A stretch of 64,000 bases of DNA from Rhodobacter viridis (GTDB taxonomy: Bacteria; Pseudomonadota; Alphaproteobacteria; Rhodobacterales; Rhodobacteraceae): positions 612,059 through 676,058 of the forward strand of contig NZ_QJTK01000001.1 in assembly GCF_003217355.1 (NCBI RefSeq). Direction: 5' to 3'. This document shows positions 10,503-19,900 of this stretch, piece after piece. Position 1 is the first letter of the stretch. Each line of letters starts with the position of its first letter. The translations under genes were made by a program, and so were the position numbers. Below the pieces are notes generated by a model. The model saw only the letters and a list, made by a program, of their open reading frames with translations. It was not told the DNA's origin and did not search any database.

Positions 10503-11507
10503 ATGGCGACACGCAAGACCCCCGAGACCGCGGCGCCCACGCGCCCCAATGTCTCGAAGGAAGAATTGCTCACTTATTACCGTGACATGCTGATGATCCG
10601 CCGGTTCGAGGAAAAGGCTGGTCAGCTTTATGGCATGGGCCTGATCGGCGGCTTCTGCCACCTTTACATCGGGCAGGAAGCGGTCGTCGTCGGCCTTGAG
10701 GCCGCGACGAAGCCGGGCGACAAGCGCATCACCTCGTATCGCGACCACGGCCACATGCTCGCTTGCGGCATGGACCCGAAGGGCGTGATGGCGGAACTGA
10801 CCGGGCGCGAGGGTGGCTTGTCGAAAGGCAAGGGCGGCTCGATGCACATGTTCTCAAAGGAAAAGCACTTCTATGGCGGGCATGGCATCGTCGGCGCGCA
10901 GGTGCCGCTGGGCGCCGGGCTGGCATTCGCCGACAAATATCTCGGCAATGACAATGTGACCTTCGCCTATTTCGGCGATGGCGCGGCGAACCAGGGCCAG
11001 GTCTACGAGACCTTCAACATGGCGGCGCTGTGGAAGCTGCCGGTGATCTTCGTGATCGAGAACAACCAATACGCGATGGGGACGGCGCAGAAACGCTCGA
11101 CCTCGTCGGCGGATATCTACATGCGCGGCGAAGCTTTCGGCATTCCGGGCGAGATCGTCGATGGCATGGATGTGCTGGCGGTGAAGGCGGCGTCGGAAAA
11201 GGCGGTTGCGCATTGCCGCTCGGGTGCCGGGCCGTACATTCTGGAAGTGAAGACCTATCGCTACCGCGGCCATTCAATGTCGGATCCGGCGAAATACCGC
11301 ACCCGCGAGGAAGTGCAGAAGATGCGCGACGAGCGCGATGCGATTGAAAACGTGCGGGAATTGCTGATTTCCTCGGGTCAGGCAACGGATGATGACCTCA
11401 AGGCCATCGACCGCGAGATCAAGGCAATCGTGAACGAGGCGGCGGAGTTTTCGAAGGAAAGCCCCGAGCCTGCGCTCACCGAGCTTTGGACCGACATTTA
11501 CGCCTGA
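10503..11507 (+). CDS. pdhA: Pyruvate dehydrogenase E1 component, alpha subunit
   Basis: The 334-residue alpha half of the heterotetrameric E1, which decarboxylates pyruvate on thiamine diphosphate. The ThDP motif begins at GDG (residues 158-160) and ends with NNQYAMGT; the conserved SYRDHGH segment and the RYRGHSMSDP phosphorylation-type loop are present. ATG 10503 follows GGGAGG. It is the first gene of pdhA-pdhB-pdhC, with 12 bases to pdhB. Confidence 0.97.
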   Translation: MATRKTPETAAPTRPNVSKEELLTYYRDMLMIRRFEEKAGQLYGMGLIGGFCHLYIGQEAVVVGLEAATKPGDKRITSYRDHGHMLACGMDPKGVMAELTGREGGLSKGKGGSMHMFSKEKHFYGGHGIVGAQVPLGAGLAFADKYLGNDNVTFAYFGDGAANQGQVYETFNMAALWKLPVIFVIENNQYAMGTAQKRSTSSADIYMRGEAFGIPGEIVDGMDVLAVKAASEKAVAHCRSGAGPYILEVKTYRYRGHSMSDPAKYRTREEVQKMRDERDAIENVRELLISSGQATDDDLKAIDREIKAIVNEAAEFSKESPEPALTELWTDIYA

Positions 11508-11519
11508 GGAGAGAAGACG

Positions 11520-12878
11520 ATGGCAATTGACGTTCTGATGCCCGCGCTGTCTCCGACGATGGAAGAGGGCACGCTGGCGAAATGGCTGGTGAAGGCGGGC
11601 GACGAGGTAAAATCGGGCCAGATCCTTGCCGAGATCGAGACCGACAAGGCGACGATGGAATTCGAGGCGGTGGACGAGGGCACGGTGGTTGAGCTGCTGG
11701 TGGCCGAGGGCACCTCGGGGGTGAAGGTGAATACTCCGATCCTGCGGCTGGCGGGCGAAGGTGTGGAAGCCGCCCCCGCGCCGAAAGCGGCGGCCCCGGT
11801 TGTGGCGGCCCCTGCCCCGGTCGCAGCGGCGCCAGTCGCGGCGGCTCCGGTGGCGGTGGTGTCGAAAGCCTCGGCGGATTGGCCGGAAGGCACGCCGATG
11901 AAGACGATCTCGGTGCGCGAGGCCCTGCGCGAAGCGATGGCCGAAGAGATGCGCGCCGATCAGACGGTGTTCCTGATGGGCGAGGAAGTCGGCGAATATC
12001 AGGGCGCCTACAAGGTCAGCCAAGGCTTGCTGGATGAATTCGGCGCGCAGCGCGTGATCGACACGCCGATCACCGAGCATGGTTTCACCGGCATCGCGGT
12101 CGGTGCCGCCTTTGGCGGGCTGAAACCGATCGTCGAATTCATGACCTTCAACTTCGCCATGCAGGCAATCGACCAGATCATCAACTCGGCCGCGAAGACG
12201 TTGTATATGTCCGGCGGTCAGCTCGGCTGTCCGATCGTGTTCCGGGGGGCAAATGGGGCTGCCGCGCGCGTTGCGGCCCAGCATTCTCAGGATTATGCAG
12301 CCTGGTATGCGCAAATTCCGGGTCTGAAGGTGGTGATGCCCTATTCGGCTTCGGACGCGAAGGGCTTGCTGAAATCGGCAATCCGCGATCCGAACCCGGT
12401 GATCTTCCTTGAAAACGAAATCCTCTACGGGCGCTCGTTCGAGGTGCCGGTGCTTGACGATTTCACCATCCCCTTCGGCAAGGCGCGGATCTGGCGCGAG
12501 GGGACGGATGTGACGCTCGTCAGCTTCGGCATCGGCATGGCGCATGCGCTTGATGCCGCCGACAAGCTGGCGGCCGAGGGCATCAGTGCCGAGGTGATCG
12601 ACCTGCGCACCCTGCGCCCGATCGATTACGACACGGTTCTGGCTTCGGTGATGAAGACGAACCGCTGCGTCACCGTCGAAGAAGGCTGGCCGGTGGGCTC
12701 GATCGGCAACCATCTGTCGGCGACGATCATGGAGCGCGCGTTTGATTATCTCGATGCGCCGGTGATCAACTGCACGGGCAAGGACGTGCCGATGCCCTAT
12801 GCGGCGAACCTTGAAAAGCTGGCGCTGGTGACCTCGGACGAGGTTGTCGCGGCGGTGAAACGCGTCTGCTATCGGTGA
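11520..12878 (+). CDS. pdhB: Pyruvate dehydrogenase E1 beta subunit with N-terminal lipoyl domain
   Basis: A 452-residue fusion: a lipoyl domain (residues 1-80, lipoylation lysine K43 in [11 protein letters not shown]), an Ala/Pro-rich linker (about 84-120), and the E1-beta transketolase-like domain (about 125-452, including [19 protein letters not shown]). A lipoyl domain on E1 beta as well as E2 is known for alphaproteobacterial complexes. The first 60 residues are nearly identical to the start of PdhC two genes on, and the DNA is similar too. RBS GAGGAGAG precedes ATG 11520. Confidence 0.97.
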   Translation: MAIDVLMPALSPTMEEGTLAKWLVKAGDEVKSGQILAEIETDKATMEFEAVDEGTVVELLVAEGTSGVKVNTPILRLAGEGVEAAPAPKAAAPVVAAPAPVAAAPVAAAPVAVVSKASADWPEGTPMKTISVREALREAMAEEMRADQTVFLMGEEVGEYQGAYKVSQGLLDEFGAQRVIDTPITEHGFTGIAVGAAFGGLKPIVEFMTFNFAMQAIDQIINSAAKTLYMSGGQLGCPIVFRGANGAAARVAAQHSQDYAAWYAQIPGLKVVMPYSASDAKGLLKSAIRDPNPVIFLENEILYGRSFEVPVLDDFTIPFGKARIWREGTDVTLVSFGIGMAHALDAADKLAAEGISAEVIDLRTLRPIDYDTVLASVMKTNRCVTVEEGWPVGSIGNHLSATIMERAFDYLDAPVINCTGKDVPMPYAANLEKLALVTSDEVVAAVKRVCYR

Positions 12879-12885
12879 GGGAAAG

Positions 12886-14154
12886 ATGGCTGTGGAAATC
12901 CTGATGCCTGCGCTCTCCCCTACGATGGAGGAGGGCACGCTGGCGAAATGGCTGGTCAAGGAAGGCGATGCGGTCAAATCGGGCCAGATCATCGCCGAGA
13001 TCGAGACCGACAAGGCGACGATGGAATTCGAGGCGGTCGATGAAGGCGTCATCGGCAAGCTGCTGGTCGCCGAAGGGACCGCCGGAGTGAAGGTGAACGC
13101 GGCAATCGCGGTGCTGGTGGAAGAGGGCGGCAGTGCCGAGGTCGCACCCGCGCCGAAAGCCGCGACCCCTGCCCCGGTTGCTGTGGCTGCCGTTGCGCCC
13201 CTCGTTGCGGCGGTGCAGGTTGTGCCGAAAGCTGCGGGCACGCGGATCTTCGCCTCGCCCTTGGCGCGGCGGATTGCGGCCGACAAGGGGCTCGATCTGG
13301 CGACGCTGTCGGGCTCGGGCCCGCATGGGCGGATCATCAAGGCCGATGTCGAAAACGCGACGCCCAAAGCTGCGGCAGCCGCCCCTGTTGCTGCGGTGAC
13401 GGCGGCCCCCCCTGCCCCCGCACCGGTCTCTGCCGCCGCAGTGGCAAAGCTTTACGAGGGTCGCGCCTATACCGAGGTTCCGCTCGATGGCATGCGCCGG
13501 GTGATTGCGGCGCGGCTGACCGAGGCAAAGCAGACGATCCCGCATTTCTATCTGCGCCGCGAGGTGCGTCTGGATGCGCTTTTGTCCTTCCGCGAGGAGC
13601 TGAACCGGCAGTTGTCGGCGCGGGGCGTCAAGCTTTCGGTGAATGATTTCATCATCAAGGCCTCGGCGCTGGCACTGCAGGCGGTTCCCGCGGCGAATGC
13701 GGTCTGGGCGGGTGATCGGGTGCTGCAGATGAAAGCCTCGGACGTGGCCGTGGCCGTGGCGATCGAGGGCGGGCTGTTCACCCCGGTCCTGCAGGATGCC
13801 GACACGAAATCGCTGAGCCAGCTGTCAGCGCAGATGAAGGATCTGGCCAAGCGCGCACGGGATCGGAAACTGGCGCCGCATGAATATCAGGGCGGCTCAT
13901 TTGCGATCTCGAACCTGGGCATGATGGGGATCGAAAGCTTCGATGCGGTGATCAACCCGCCGCATGGTGCGATTCTGGCCGTGGGCGCGGGGGTGAAGAA
14001 GCCGATCGTGAACGCCTCGGGGGAGATCGAGGTGGCGACGATGATGTCGCTCACGCTCTCGGTCGATCACCGGGTGATCGATGGCGCGCTGGGGGCCGAG
14101 TTGCTGGCCGCGATCGTGACCAATCTGGAAAACCCGATGGCGATGCTCGCCTGA
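12886..14154 (+). CDS. pdhC: Dihydrolipoamide acetyltransferase, E2 of pyruvate dehydrogenase
   Basis: The 422-residue core-forming E2. Domains in order: one lipoyl domain (1-80, K43), an Ala/Pro linker, a peripheral-subunit-binding domain (about 121-156, [19 protein letters not shown]), a second flexible linker, and the catalytic acetyltransferase domain ending with the active-site HRVIDG (His near residue 395). The start is seven bases after the pdhB stop, so the genes are coupled. No E3 (lipoamide dehydrogenase) follows; it must be elsewhere. Confidence 0.97.
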   Translation: MAVEILMPALSPTMEEGTLAKWLVKEGDAVKSGQIIAEIETDKATMEFEAVDEGVIGKLLVAEGTAGVKVNAAIAVLVEEGGSAEVAPAPKAATPAPVAVAAVAPLVAAVQVVPKAAGTRIFASPLARRIAADKGLDLATLSGSGPHGRIIKADVENATPKAAAAAPVAAVTAAPPAPAPVSAAAVAKLYEGRAYTEVPLDGMRRVIAARLTEAKQTIPHFYLRREVRLDALLSFREELNRQLSARGVKLSVNDFIIKASALALQAVPAANAVWAGDRVLQMKASDVAVAVAIEGGLFTPVLQDADTKSLSQLSAQMKDLAKRARDRKLAPHEYQGGSFAISNLGMMGIESFDAVINPPHGAILAVGAGVKKPIVNASGEIEVATMMSLTLSVDHRVIDGALGAELLAAIVTNLENPMAMLA

Positions 14155-14174
14155 AAGGGCCGACCAATGTGACA

Positions 14175-14201
14175 GTGGCAGGGGAAACCCTGCCGCTTTT
14201 T
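14175..14201 (+). terminator. Rho-independent terminator of pdhABC
   Basis: Stem GTGGCAGGG / CCCTGCCGC (one G-T pair) with loop GAAA, followed by TTTTT. It lies 20 bases after the pdhC stop and just before the convergent cdsA stop. Confidence 0.87.
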
Positions 14202-14205
14202 CAGT

Positions 14206-15144
14206 TCAGGGGGTTACCCAGAAGAAGCGGGTCAGGTGATAAAAGATCGGCGCGGCAAAGATCACGCTGTCGAGCCGATCGAGGAAGCCGCCATGCGGCG
14301 CGATCAGATGGCCCCAGTCGCGCGTGCCCTTGTCGCGCTTGATCGCCGCCATGACGAGATCCCCGAAGAACCCCATCAGGGCAAGGACAAGGCTCATCCC
14401 CATCGCCTGCAATTGCGTGAAGGGCGTGAGCCACGACAGCGCGCCACCGGCCAGCACCGCCACAACGACACCGCCCACCGTGCCCTCCCAAGTCTTCGAG
14501 CCCGAAAGCGCCGGCGCAATCAGCCGCCGCCCGATCCCGCGGCTGATCGCATATTGCGCGATGTCGGAGATCTGCACGACAAGGATCAGGAAGCCGATCA
14601 GCAGAAGGGTGTGCCCCTCGAACCCCGGGATCTGCAGCCAGAGCAGCGCCGGAATGGAACTGACGCAGTAGATGCTGATCATCACCGCCCATTGCGTTTC
14701 GGCGACACGCGCCAGAAATTGCTCGGGCCGCCCCTGCAGCGCAGAAATGACCGGCAGCAGCAGAAAAACATGCACGGGCACGAACAGCGCGGCAAGGCTC
14801 GTCCATCCCGCGGCGACGAACGTATACTGCGCCGGCAAGACCAGAAAGAAACTTGCGGCCAGTGTCCAGTGATCGGCGACGCTCTTTGTCGTCAATGTCA
14901 GAAATTCCCGAAGCGCCGAAAATGACACGATCACGAAGAGGGCAATCACCCCCGCTTTCCCCGCCAGAAGCGCCAGCGCCATGAGAACGGCAAAGGCCCA
15001 CCAGGCCGCAATGCGGGCATTCATCGTCTCGATGACCGGGTGCGATCCATCGGGCGCGATCGCCTCGCGCAGCACCTGACCAAGGATCGCCGCCAGAAAC
15101 AGGACGACCCCAAGACCGAACAACGCGGGGGCAAGGCCGATCAT
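14206..15144 (-). CDS. cdsA: Phosphatidate cytidylyltransferase
   Basis: Makes CDP-diacylglycerol from phosphatidate and CTP at the inner membrane. The 312-residue protein is polytopic (about eight helices) and ends with the CdsA signature SGSKTWEGTVGG ... GDLVMAAIKRDKGTRDWG followed by HGGFLDRLDS. Its start overlaps the plsC stop by four bases (ATGA), so the two genes of successive steps in phospholipid synthesis are coupled. The N-terminal half is more divergent than in the short CdsA family. Confidence 0.92.
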   Translation of the reverse strand: MIGLAPALFGLGVVLFLAAILGQVLREAIAPDGSHPVIETMNARIAAWWAFAVLMALALLAGKAGVIALFVIVSFSALREFLTLTTKSVADHWTLAASFFLVLPAQYTFVAAGWTSLAALFVPVHVFLLLPVISALQGRPEQFLARVAETQWAVMISIYCVSSIPALLWLQIPGFEGHTLLLIGFLILVVQISDIAQYAISRGIGRRLIAPALSGSKTWEGTVGGVVVAVLAGGALSWLTPFTQLQAMGMSLVLALMGFFGDLVMAAIKRDKGTRDWGHLIAPHGGFLDRLDSVIFAAPIFYHLTRFFWVTP

Positions 15145-15800
15145 CGGGCCGCCCCCAGATCCGCCAAGGCCGCCGCGGCGCGGGCCAGAAAGATCTCTTT
15201 CGGTTCATCGGGCACAATTCGGATCGGCGCCCCGAAAGTCACGGTGCAGATCAGCGGCACCGGGATCACCTTGCCGCGCGGCATGACGTGGTTCAGGTTC
15301 GAAATCCAGACCGGAATGAGGTCAACCGCAGGCCGTTGCCGCGCCAGATGAAACAGCCCGGATTTGAACGGCAGCAAAGCGTCATCCGAGGTGTTCCGCC
15401 GCCCCTCGGGAAAGATGATCAGCGCCGAACCCGCGTCCAGCGCCGTCAGCATCTGCCCGACCGGATCCTCGGTCCGCGCCTCGGGGCGACGGTCGATCAG
15501 CACGGCCCGAAACACGTCGCGCCCGGCAAAGGCACGCAGCGGCGAGGCCAGCCAGTAATCCAGCGCCGCCACCGGCCGGGTCCGCCCGCGCAGCACGGGC
15601 GGCAGCACCGTCCAGATCAGCACGAAATCCGCGTTCGAGGTGTGGTTGGAATAATAGACCCGCGGCCCGGGCAGCGGATCCGACCCCGACCAGATCGCCC
15701 GCGGCGCGGTCAGGATGCGGGCAAACAGCGAAATCGCGTCGCCCGCAAGTTTGGTGACGATCCGGTAGGGCAGCGCCTTGATCCGCTCAACCCCCGTCAT
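15141..15800 (-). CDS. plsC: 1-acyl-sn-glycerol-3-phosphate acyltransferase family protein
   Basis: Acyltransferase of 219 residues with the HX4D catalytic motif NHTSNADF (about residues 52-59) and the acceptor-binding motif IIFPEGRRNTSDD. It should acylate lysophosphatidate to phosphatidate, supplying the substrate of the coupled downstream cdsA. Substrate identity is inferred from the motifs and from this pairing. It lies eight bases downstream of cysE on the same strand. Confidence 0.88.
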   Translation of the reverse strand: MTGVERIKALPYRIVTKLAGDAISLFARILTAPRAIWSGSDPLPGPRVYYSNHTSNADFVLIWTVLPPVLRGRTRPVAALDYWLASPLRAFAGRDVFRAVLIDRRPEARTEDPVGQMLTALDAGSALIIFPEGRRNTSDDALLPFKSGLFHLARQRPAVDLIPVWISNLNHVMPRGKVIPVPLICTVTFGAPIRIVPDEPKEIFLARAAAALADLGAAR

Positions 15801-15808
15801 GATCCGGT

Positions 15809-16627
15809 TCAGCCCTCGCAGTCACAACCGCGCAATTGCTGATCCATGTTGACCGAGGGCTGGGCGCAACCCGCCTCGCCGACGATCTTCGCGGGCACCC
15901 CGGCGACGGTCTTGCAGCGCGGCACATCGGCAAGCACCACCGAGCCCGCCGCGATCCGCGAGTTGTCGCCGACATGGATGTTGCCCAGCACCTTCGCGCC
16001 CGCGCCGATCAGCACACCATTGCCGATCTTCGGATGGCGGTCCTGTTCTTCCTTGCCGGTGCCGCCCAGCGTCACCGAATGCAGCATCGACACATTGTCG
16101 CCCACCACGGCTGTTTCACCGATCACGATCGAATGGGCGTGGTCGATCATCACGCCGCGGCCGATCCGGGCTGCCGGATGGATGTCGACGCCAAAGGCCT
16201 CCGAGGTGCGCATCTGCACGAAATAGGCCATGTCCTTGCGCCCTTGCCGCCACAGCCAATGCGCGATGCGATAGCTTTGCAGCGCCTGATAGCCCTTGAA
16301 GAACAGGATCGGCTGCAAGAACCGATGGCAGGCCGGGTCGCGGTCGTAAACCGCCACCAAATCCGCCCGTGCCGCCTGTCCAAGATCGGGATCGGCGCCA
16401 TAAGCCTCGTCGGCGATCTCGCGGAGCAATTGCTCGCTCATCTCGCCCGAGGCCAGCTTGAGCGAAAACCGATAGGCCAGCGCCTTTTCCATCGTCGCAT
16501 GGTGCAGAAGACCGGCATGGATCAACGCCCCCAGCAGCGGCTCCTGATTGACGGCATCATGCGCTTCCTCACAGATCCGCATCCACACCGGATCGATGGC
16601 AGCCACCTTCGCGCGGGTTTTGGACAT
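15809..16627 (-). CDS. cysE: Serine O-acetyltransferase
   Basis: Acetylates serine for cysteine synthesis. The 272-residue product has an all-helical N-terminal domain (IDPVWMRICEEAHDAV ... ADLVAVYDRDPACHRFL) and a left-handed hexapeptide-repeat domain with the active-site region IDHAHSIVIGETAVVGDNVS and HSVTLGGTGKE. The C-terminal tail ends with Cys-rich GCDCEG. GGAGAG precedes ATG 16627. It is the housekeeping gene that closes the GTA cluster, as known for R. capsulatus; the small gene after g15 overlaps its first 59 bases. Confidence 0.95.
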   Translation of the reverse strand: MSKTRAKVAAIDPVWMRICEEAHDAVNQEPLLGALIHAGLLHHATMEKALAYRFSLKLASGEMSEQLLREIADEAYGADPDLGQAARADLVAVYDRDPACHRFLQPILFFKGYQALQSYRIAHWLWRQGRKDMAYFVQMRTSEAFGVDIHPAARIGRGVMIDHAHSIVIGETAVVGDNVSMLHSVTLGGTGKEEQDRHPKIGNGVLIGAGAKVLGNIHVGDNSRIAAGSVVLADVPRCKTVAGVPAKIVGEAGCAQPSVNMDQQLRGCDCEG

Positions 16628-16985
16628 GGCGCTCTCCTTGACTTTGGGTCAGCCTAACACAGGCTTCGCCCCTCAGATAGGGGAGTTGACCGCCCGTGCA
16701 AAGCCCCCGCGCACGCCAATGCTGAACGGCCGCGATCACCTCGGCCAGATGATCGATTTCGGCCTGATCCGGACGGAGCCCCCGCAGAGCCGGTTCCCGC
16801 AGCGCCCGCGCCATCAGCGAGCCATTGCCCCAGCGCGGATGCGACCGGGCGAGCCGCTTGCGGTAAAGATCGGCCCAATGCGCCTCGCGCAACCATTGTG
16901 CCAACACTGCGGGCCGTGCGGCGACCTCAACCGCCGCGACCGCGTGCGCCGCAATCAGCAGATCATCGATCAGGATCGGCCGCAT
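16569..16985 (-). CDS. Small conserved GTA-associated protein, overlapping cysE
   Basis: A 138-residue reading frame starting three bases after the g15 stop. Residues 1-95 (MRPILIDDLLIAAHAVAAVE ... WADLYRKRLARSHPRWGNGS) look like a helical domain that I recall following the last tail gene in other alphaproteobacterial GTA-like clusters. From about residue 96 the frame reads through the cysE leader and the first 59 bases of cysE, and this part has no conserved look. Function is unknown. It is probably co-transcribed at the end of the GTA operon. Confidence 0.6.
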   Translation of the reverse strand: MRPILIDDLLIAAHAVAAVEVAARPAVLAQWLREAHWADLYRKRLARSHPRWGNGSLMARALREPALRGLRPDQAEIDHLAEVIAAVQHWRARGLCTGGQLPYLRGEACVRLTQSQGERHVQNPREGGCHRSGVDADL

Positions 16986-16988
16986 GGC

Positions 16989-19900
16989 TCAGGTCGTGAC
17001 CTCGATCACCGCGGCAAGCCCGGGGCCATAGGTGTCCGAGACCTGCGCAATGCTCACCGAAAAGGGCCCCGTAACGCCATCCGCCACCTGAAGTGCCGCA
17101 GGATAGGTCCAACTTGCCGTGCCCACCATCACCTCCCGCTTGACGGCCGTCCCCTCCAGCACCCGGATCAGATACAGCTCCGAGCTCTCGCCAAGCGGCA
17201 CCTCGTAACCCTGCCAACTGTCGCCATCGATCCGCGTCCGACGTATCCAGCGAAACGTCCAGCCGCTTGCCTCGCGGTTCGCGCGCAGATGACAGGGGCT
17301 GAGCGGTCGCAACCCGACGCTGTCGAAAGCCTCGACCCGATGCACGAACGAGGGATCGTCATAAGACCGCGCCGCAGACCCGATCCGGTAATGCCGCGCC
17401 AACCCCCGAGACGCGCTCGGCAGGGCGATCTGCTCGGGCGCCCCGTCCAGAGCCACCACCACGCTCCCCTCGGGCCAGACCTCGGGCATCAGCGCATCGG
17501 TGCCCAACTGACCGCGCAACCGCAGCGAGATGTCCCAGATCCTGCCGCTCACCAGCGCCGCCTCGACGAACTGGAACACCTCCCACTTGCCCGAACTGCC
17601 GTCCCCGATCGCCATAGCATTCGCGCCATTGAGCACCCGCAGCGCCGTCGCCGAGTCCAGCGCCCCGCTCGCCAGCTTCACGCGCAGTGGCGCCCCACGG
17701 TCCCAGACCCCGGGCCCGGCCCGGTGCAGCGGCGTCAGCGTCTGCCCGATCACCGCCCGCGTGCCCAGCGTCGCATTCAGCGCATAGCCCGCATCCTCGT
17801 CCGCGGACCAGACCGCCACCGTCCCCGGCCAGGGCGTCGCCGTCACCGCCAGATGCGGCGCAATCGGATCCTCGTCGCCCTTCATCAGCGGCAGGTCGAG
17901 GAACACCGCCGTCACCGGCACCGGCGCCGCAAAGGGGCGGAGCGTCGCCGGATCCTCGACCTCGTCGGCAGGCGCATAAAGACCGGGTTCGACCCGCACC
18001 GCCTCGACCTGCAGCAGCCCGGCCCCTTCGACCCGATCGATCCGATAGCGCCGCTGCCCTTCGGCCAGATCAAGCGCCACCACATCGCCCGTGCCCAGAT
18101 GCCCAAGCGAGGGCGGCAGCGCGAAGCGGGCACTGTCGCGCGCCACCCGTGCCTCGGCCAGCCAGCGCCCGACGATCCCCTGCGCCTGCGCCCGCGTCAG
18201 TGCAAGCGACAGCTCCGATCCCGCCGCAGCCCCCGCCGCCTCGTCGGGAAAGACCGCCTCGACCGCCTTGACTTCGAAATCGCCATCCGCCTCCACATAG
18301 GCGAGCCGCACCCGCCCCGCGATCTCCGCCTCGGCTGCGCGCACGGTCTCGACGACCGCATCGCCTTCACCAATGGCCAGATCCGCCGCACTCAGCACCG
18401 CATCGACCCGGCCGTCGCGCATCCGGAACACGAGCTTGCCCTCACGCTCGAGCACTTCGAATCCATAGGCCAGCATCAGCGCCTGCAGTCCCGCGCGCCC
18501 GGTCTGGTCGCCGGTCATCGTATAGCCGCGCACAAGGCCATATAGCGCGCTCACGTCGATCTCCTCGATCCCGGCCACGCTGCAGATCTCGGCCACGACA
18601 TTCGCGAGCGGCTGCGACACTGCCCGCCCGGAAATCCAGTGCCCGCGCGGATAATTGTCGCCATCCGACCACAGCGTGGTATTCAGCGGAAACTGCGGCC
18701 AGGGCCGGGTATCCCAGGCCCAGACATGCGCCCGGCTCATGTCCAGCATCGGCCCGCCATAGACCTCCGAGACAGGGTTCTTCTCCGCATCCCCCCAATA
18801 GCGCGTCATCGCGCGCAGATATTGCATCTGGATCAGCTCGTCGCGCCGCCCGTCCGAATAGTACGGCAGGCTCGATTCCGAGCTTTTCGGATCCAGAAAC
18901 TTGTTGGGCTGGTTCGTGCCCTTGTCGATCGCCGCGCAGCCCATCTCGGTGAACCACACGGGTTTGGACTGCGGCACCCAAGCCGTCGCCACCTCGGAGC
19001 GCAAGCCCCCCACCCGCTCATGGTGGTCACTCAGCCACCAGCTGCGAATGTCCTTCGCCCGCCAGATCCAGGGCTCGCCGTGCTCGCCATCGGTGATCGG
19101 CGTGCGGATCTGCGCGTCGCGATGTTCGGGTGCGGCATAATACCAGTCATGAAGCTCGCCGCCCTCGATGTTGGACTGCAGATAGTCCAGCGCATAGATC
19201 GCGCCCCAACCGGCATCGAGATGATCCTCGCCTTCGCGCCAATCCGAGAGCGGCATGTAATTGTCGATGCCGATGAAGTCGACATGCGCATCCGCCCAGA
19301 GCGGATCAAGGTGGAAAAACCGATCGCCATTGCCGGGCGCGAAACCCCAATATTCCGACCAATCCGCCGCATAGCCGATCTTGCATCCGGTCCCGAGGAT
19401 CGCCTTGACCTCGGCCGCGAGTTGCTGAAATGCCGCCACCGCCGGAAAGCTGTTTCCCGGCCCCCGGATCTGGTTCAGCGCCACCATTTCGGTGCCGATG
19501 CAAAAGGCATCGACGCCCCCCGCCAATTTGCACAGATGCGCATAATGCAGGATGAAGCGACGCATTGACCATTCTTCAGGGCCGGAATAGACGACCTCCC
19601 CGCCCGAGATCGCGAAATCACCCGGTTCCGCCGTCCCGAAGAAACCCGCCACCTGCGCCACCGCCGCCGCCGTGCCATCCGGGCTGCCGTCCCGCCCCGG
19701 CGCAACCGAAAGCGTGATCCGCCCCCGCCACGGCAAGGTCGGCTGCTCGGCCGCCTCACTCCAAGGATCTGGCAGAGCATTCCCCGCCAGCTGTTCCATC
19801 AGGATGAACGGATAGAACATCACCGCCTTGCCTGCCGTGCGCAGGGCCACAATCGCCTCGATTACCGCAGCATCCGCGGGCGTGCCACCATAGACCGAGC

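Noticed and set aside
16548..18545. A 665-residue open frame antisense to g15 and cysE
   Set aside because: Mirror of GC-rich coding in the opposite strand; Arg/Pro/His-rich with no domains.
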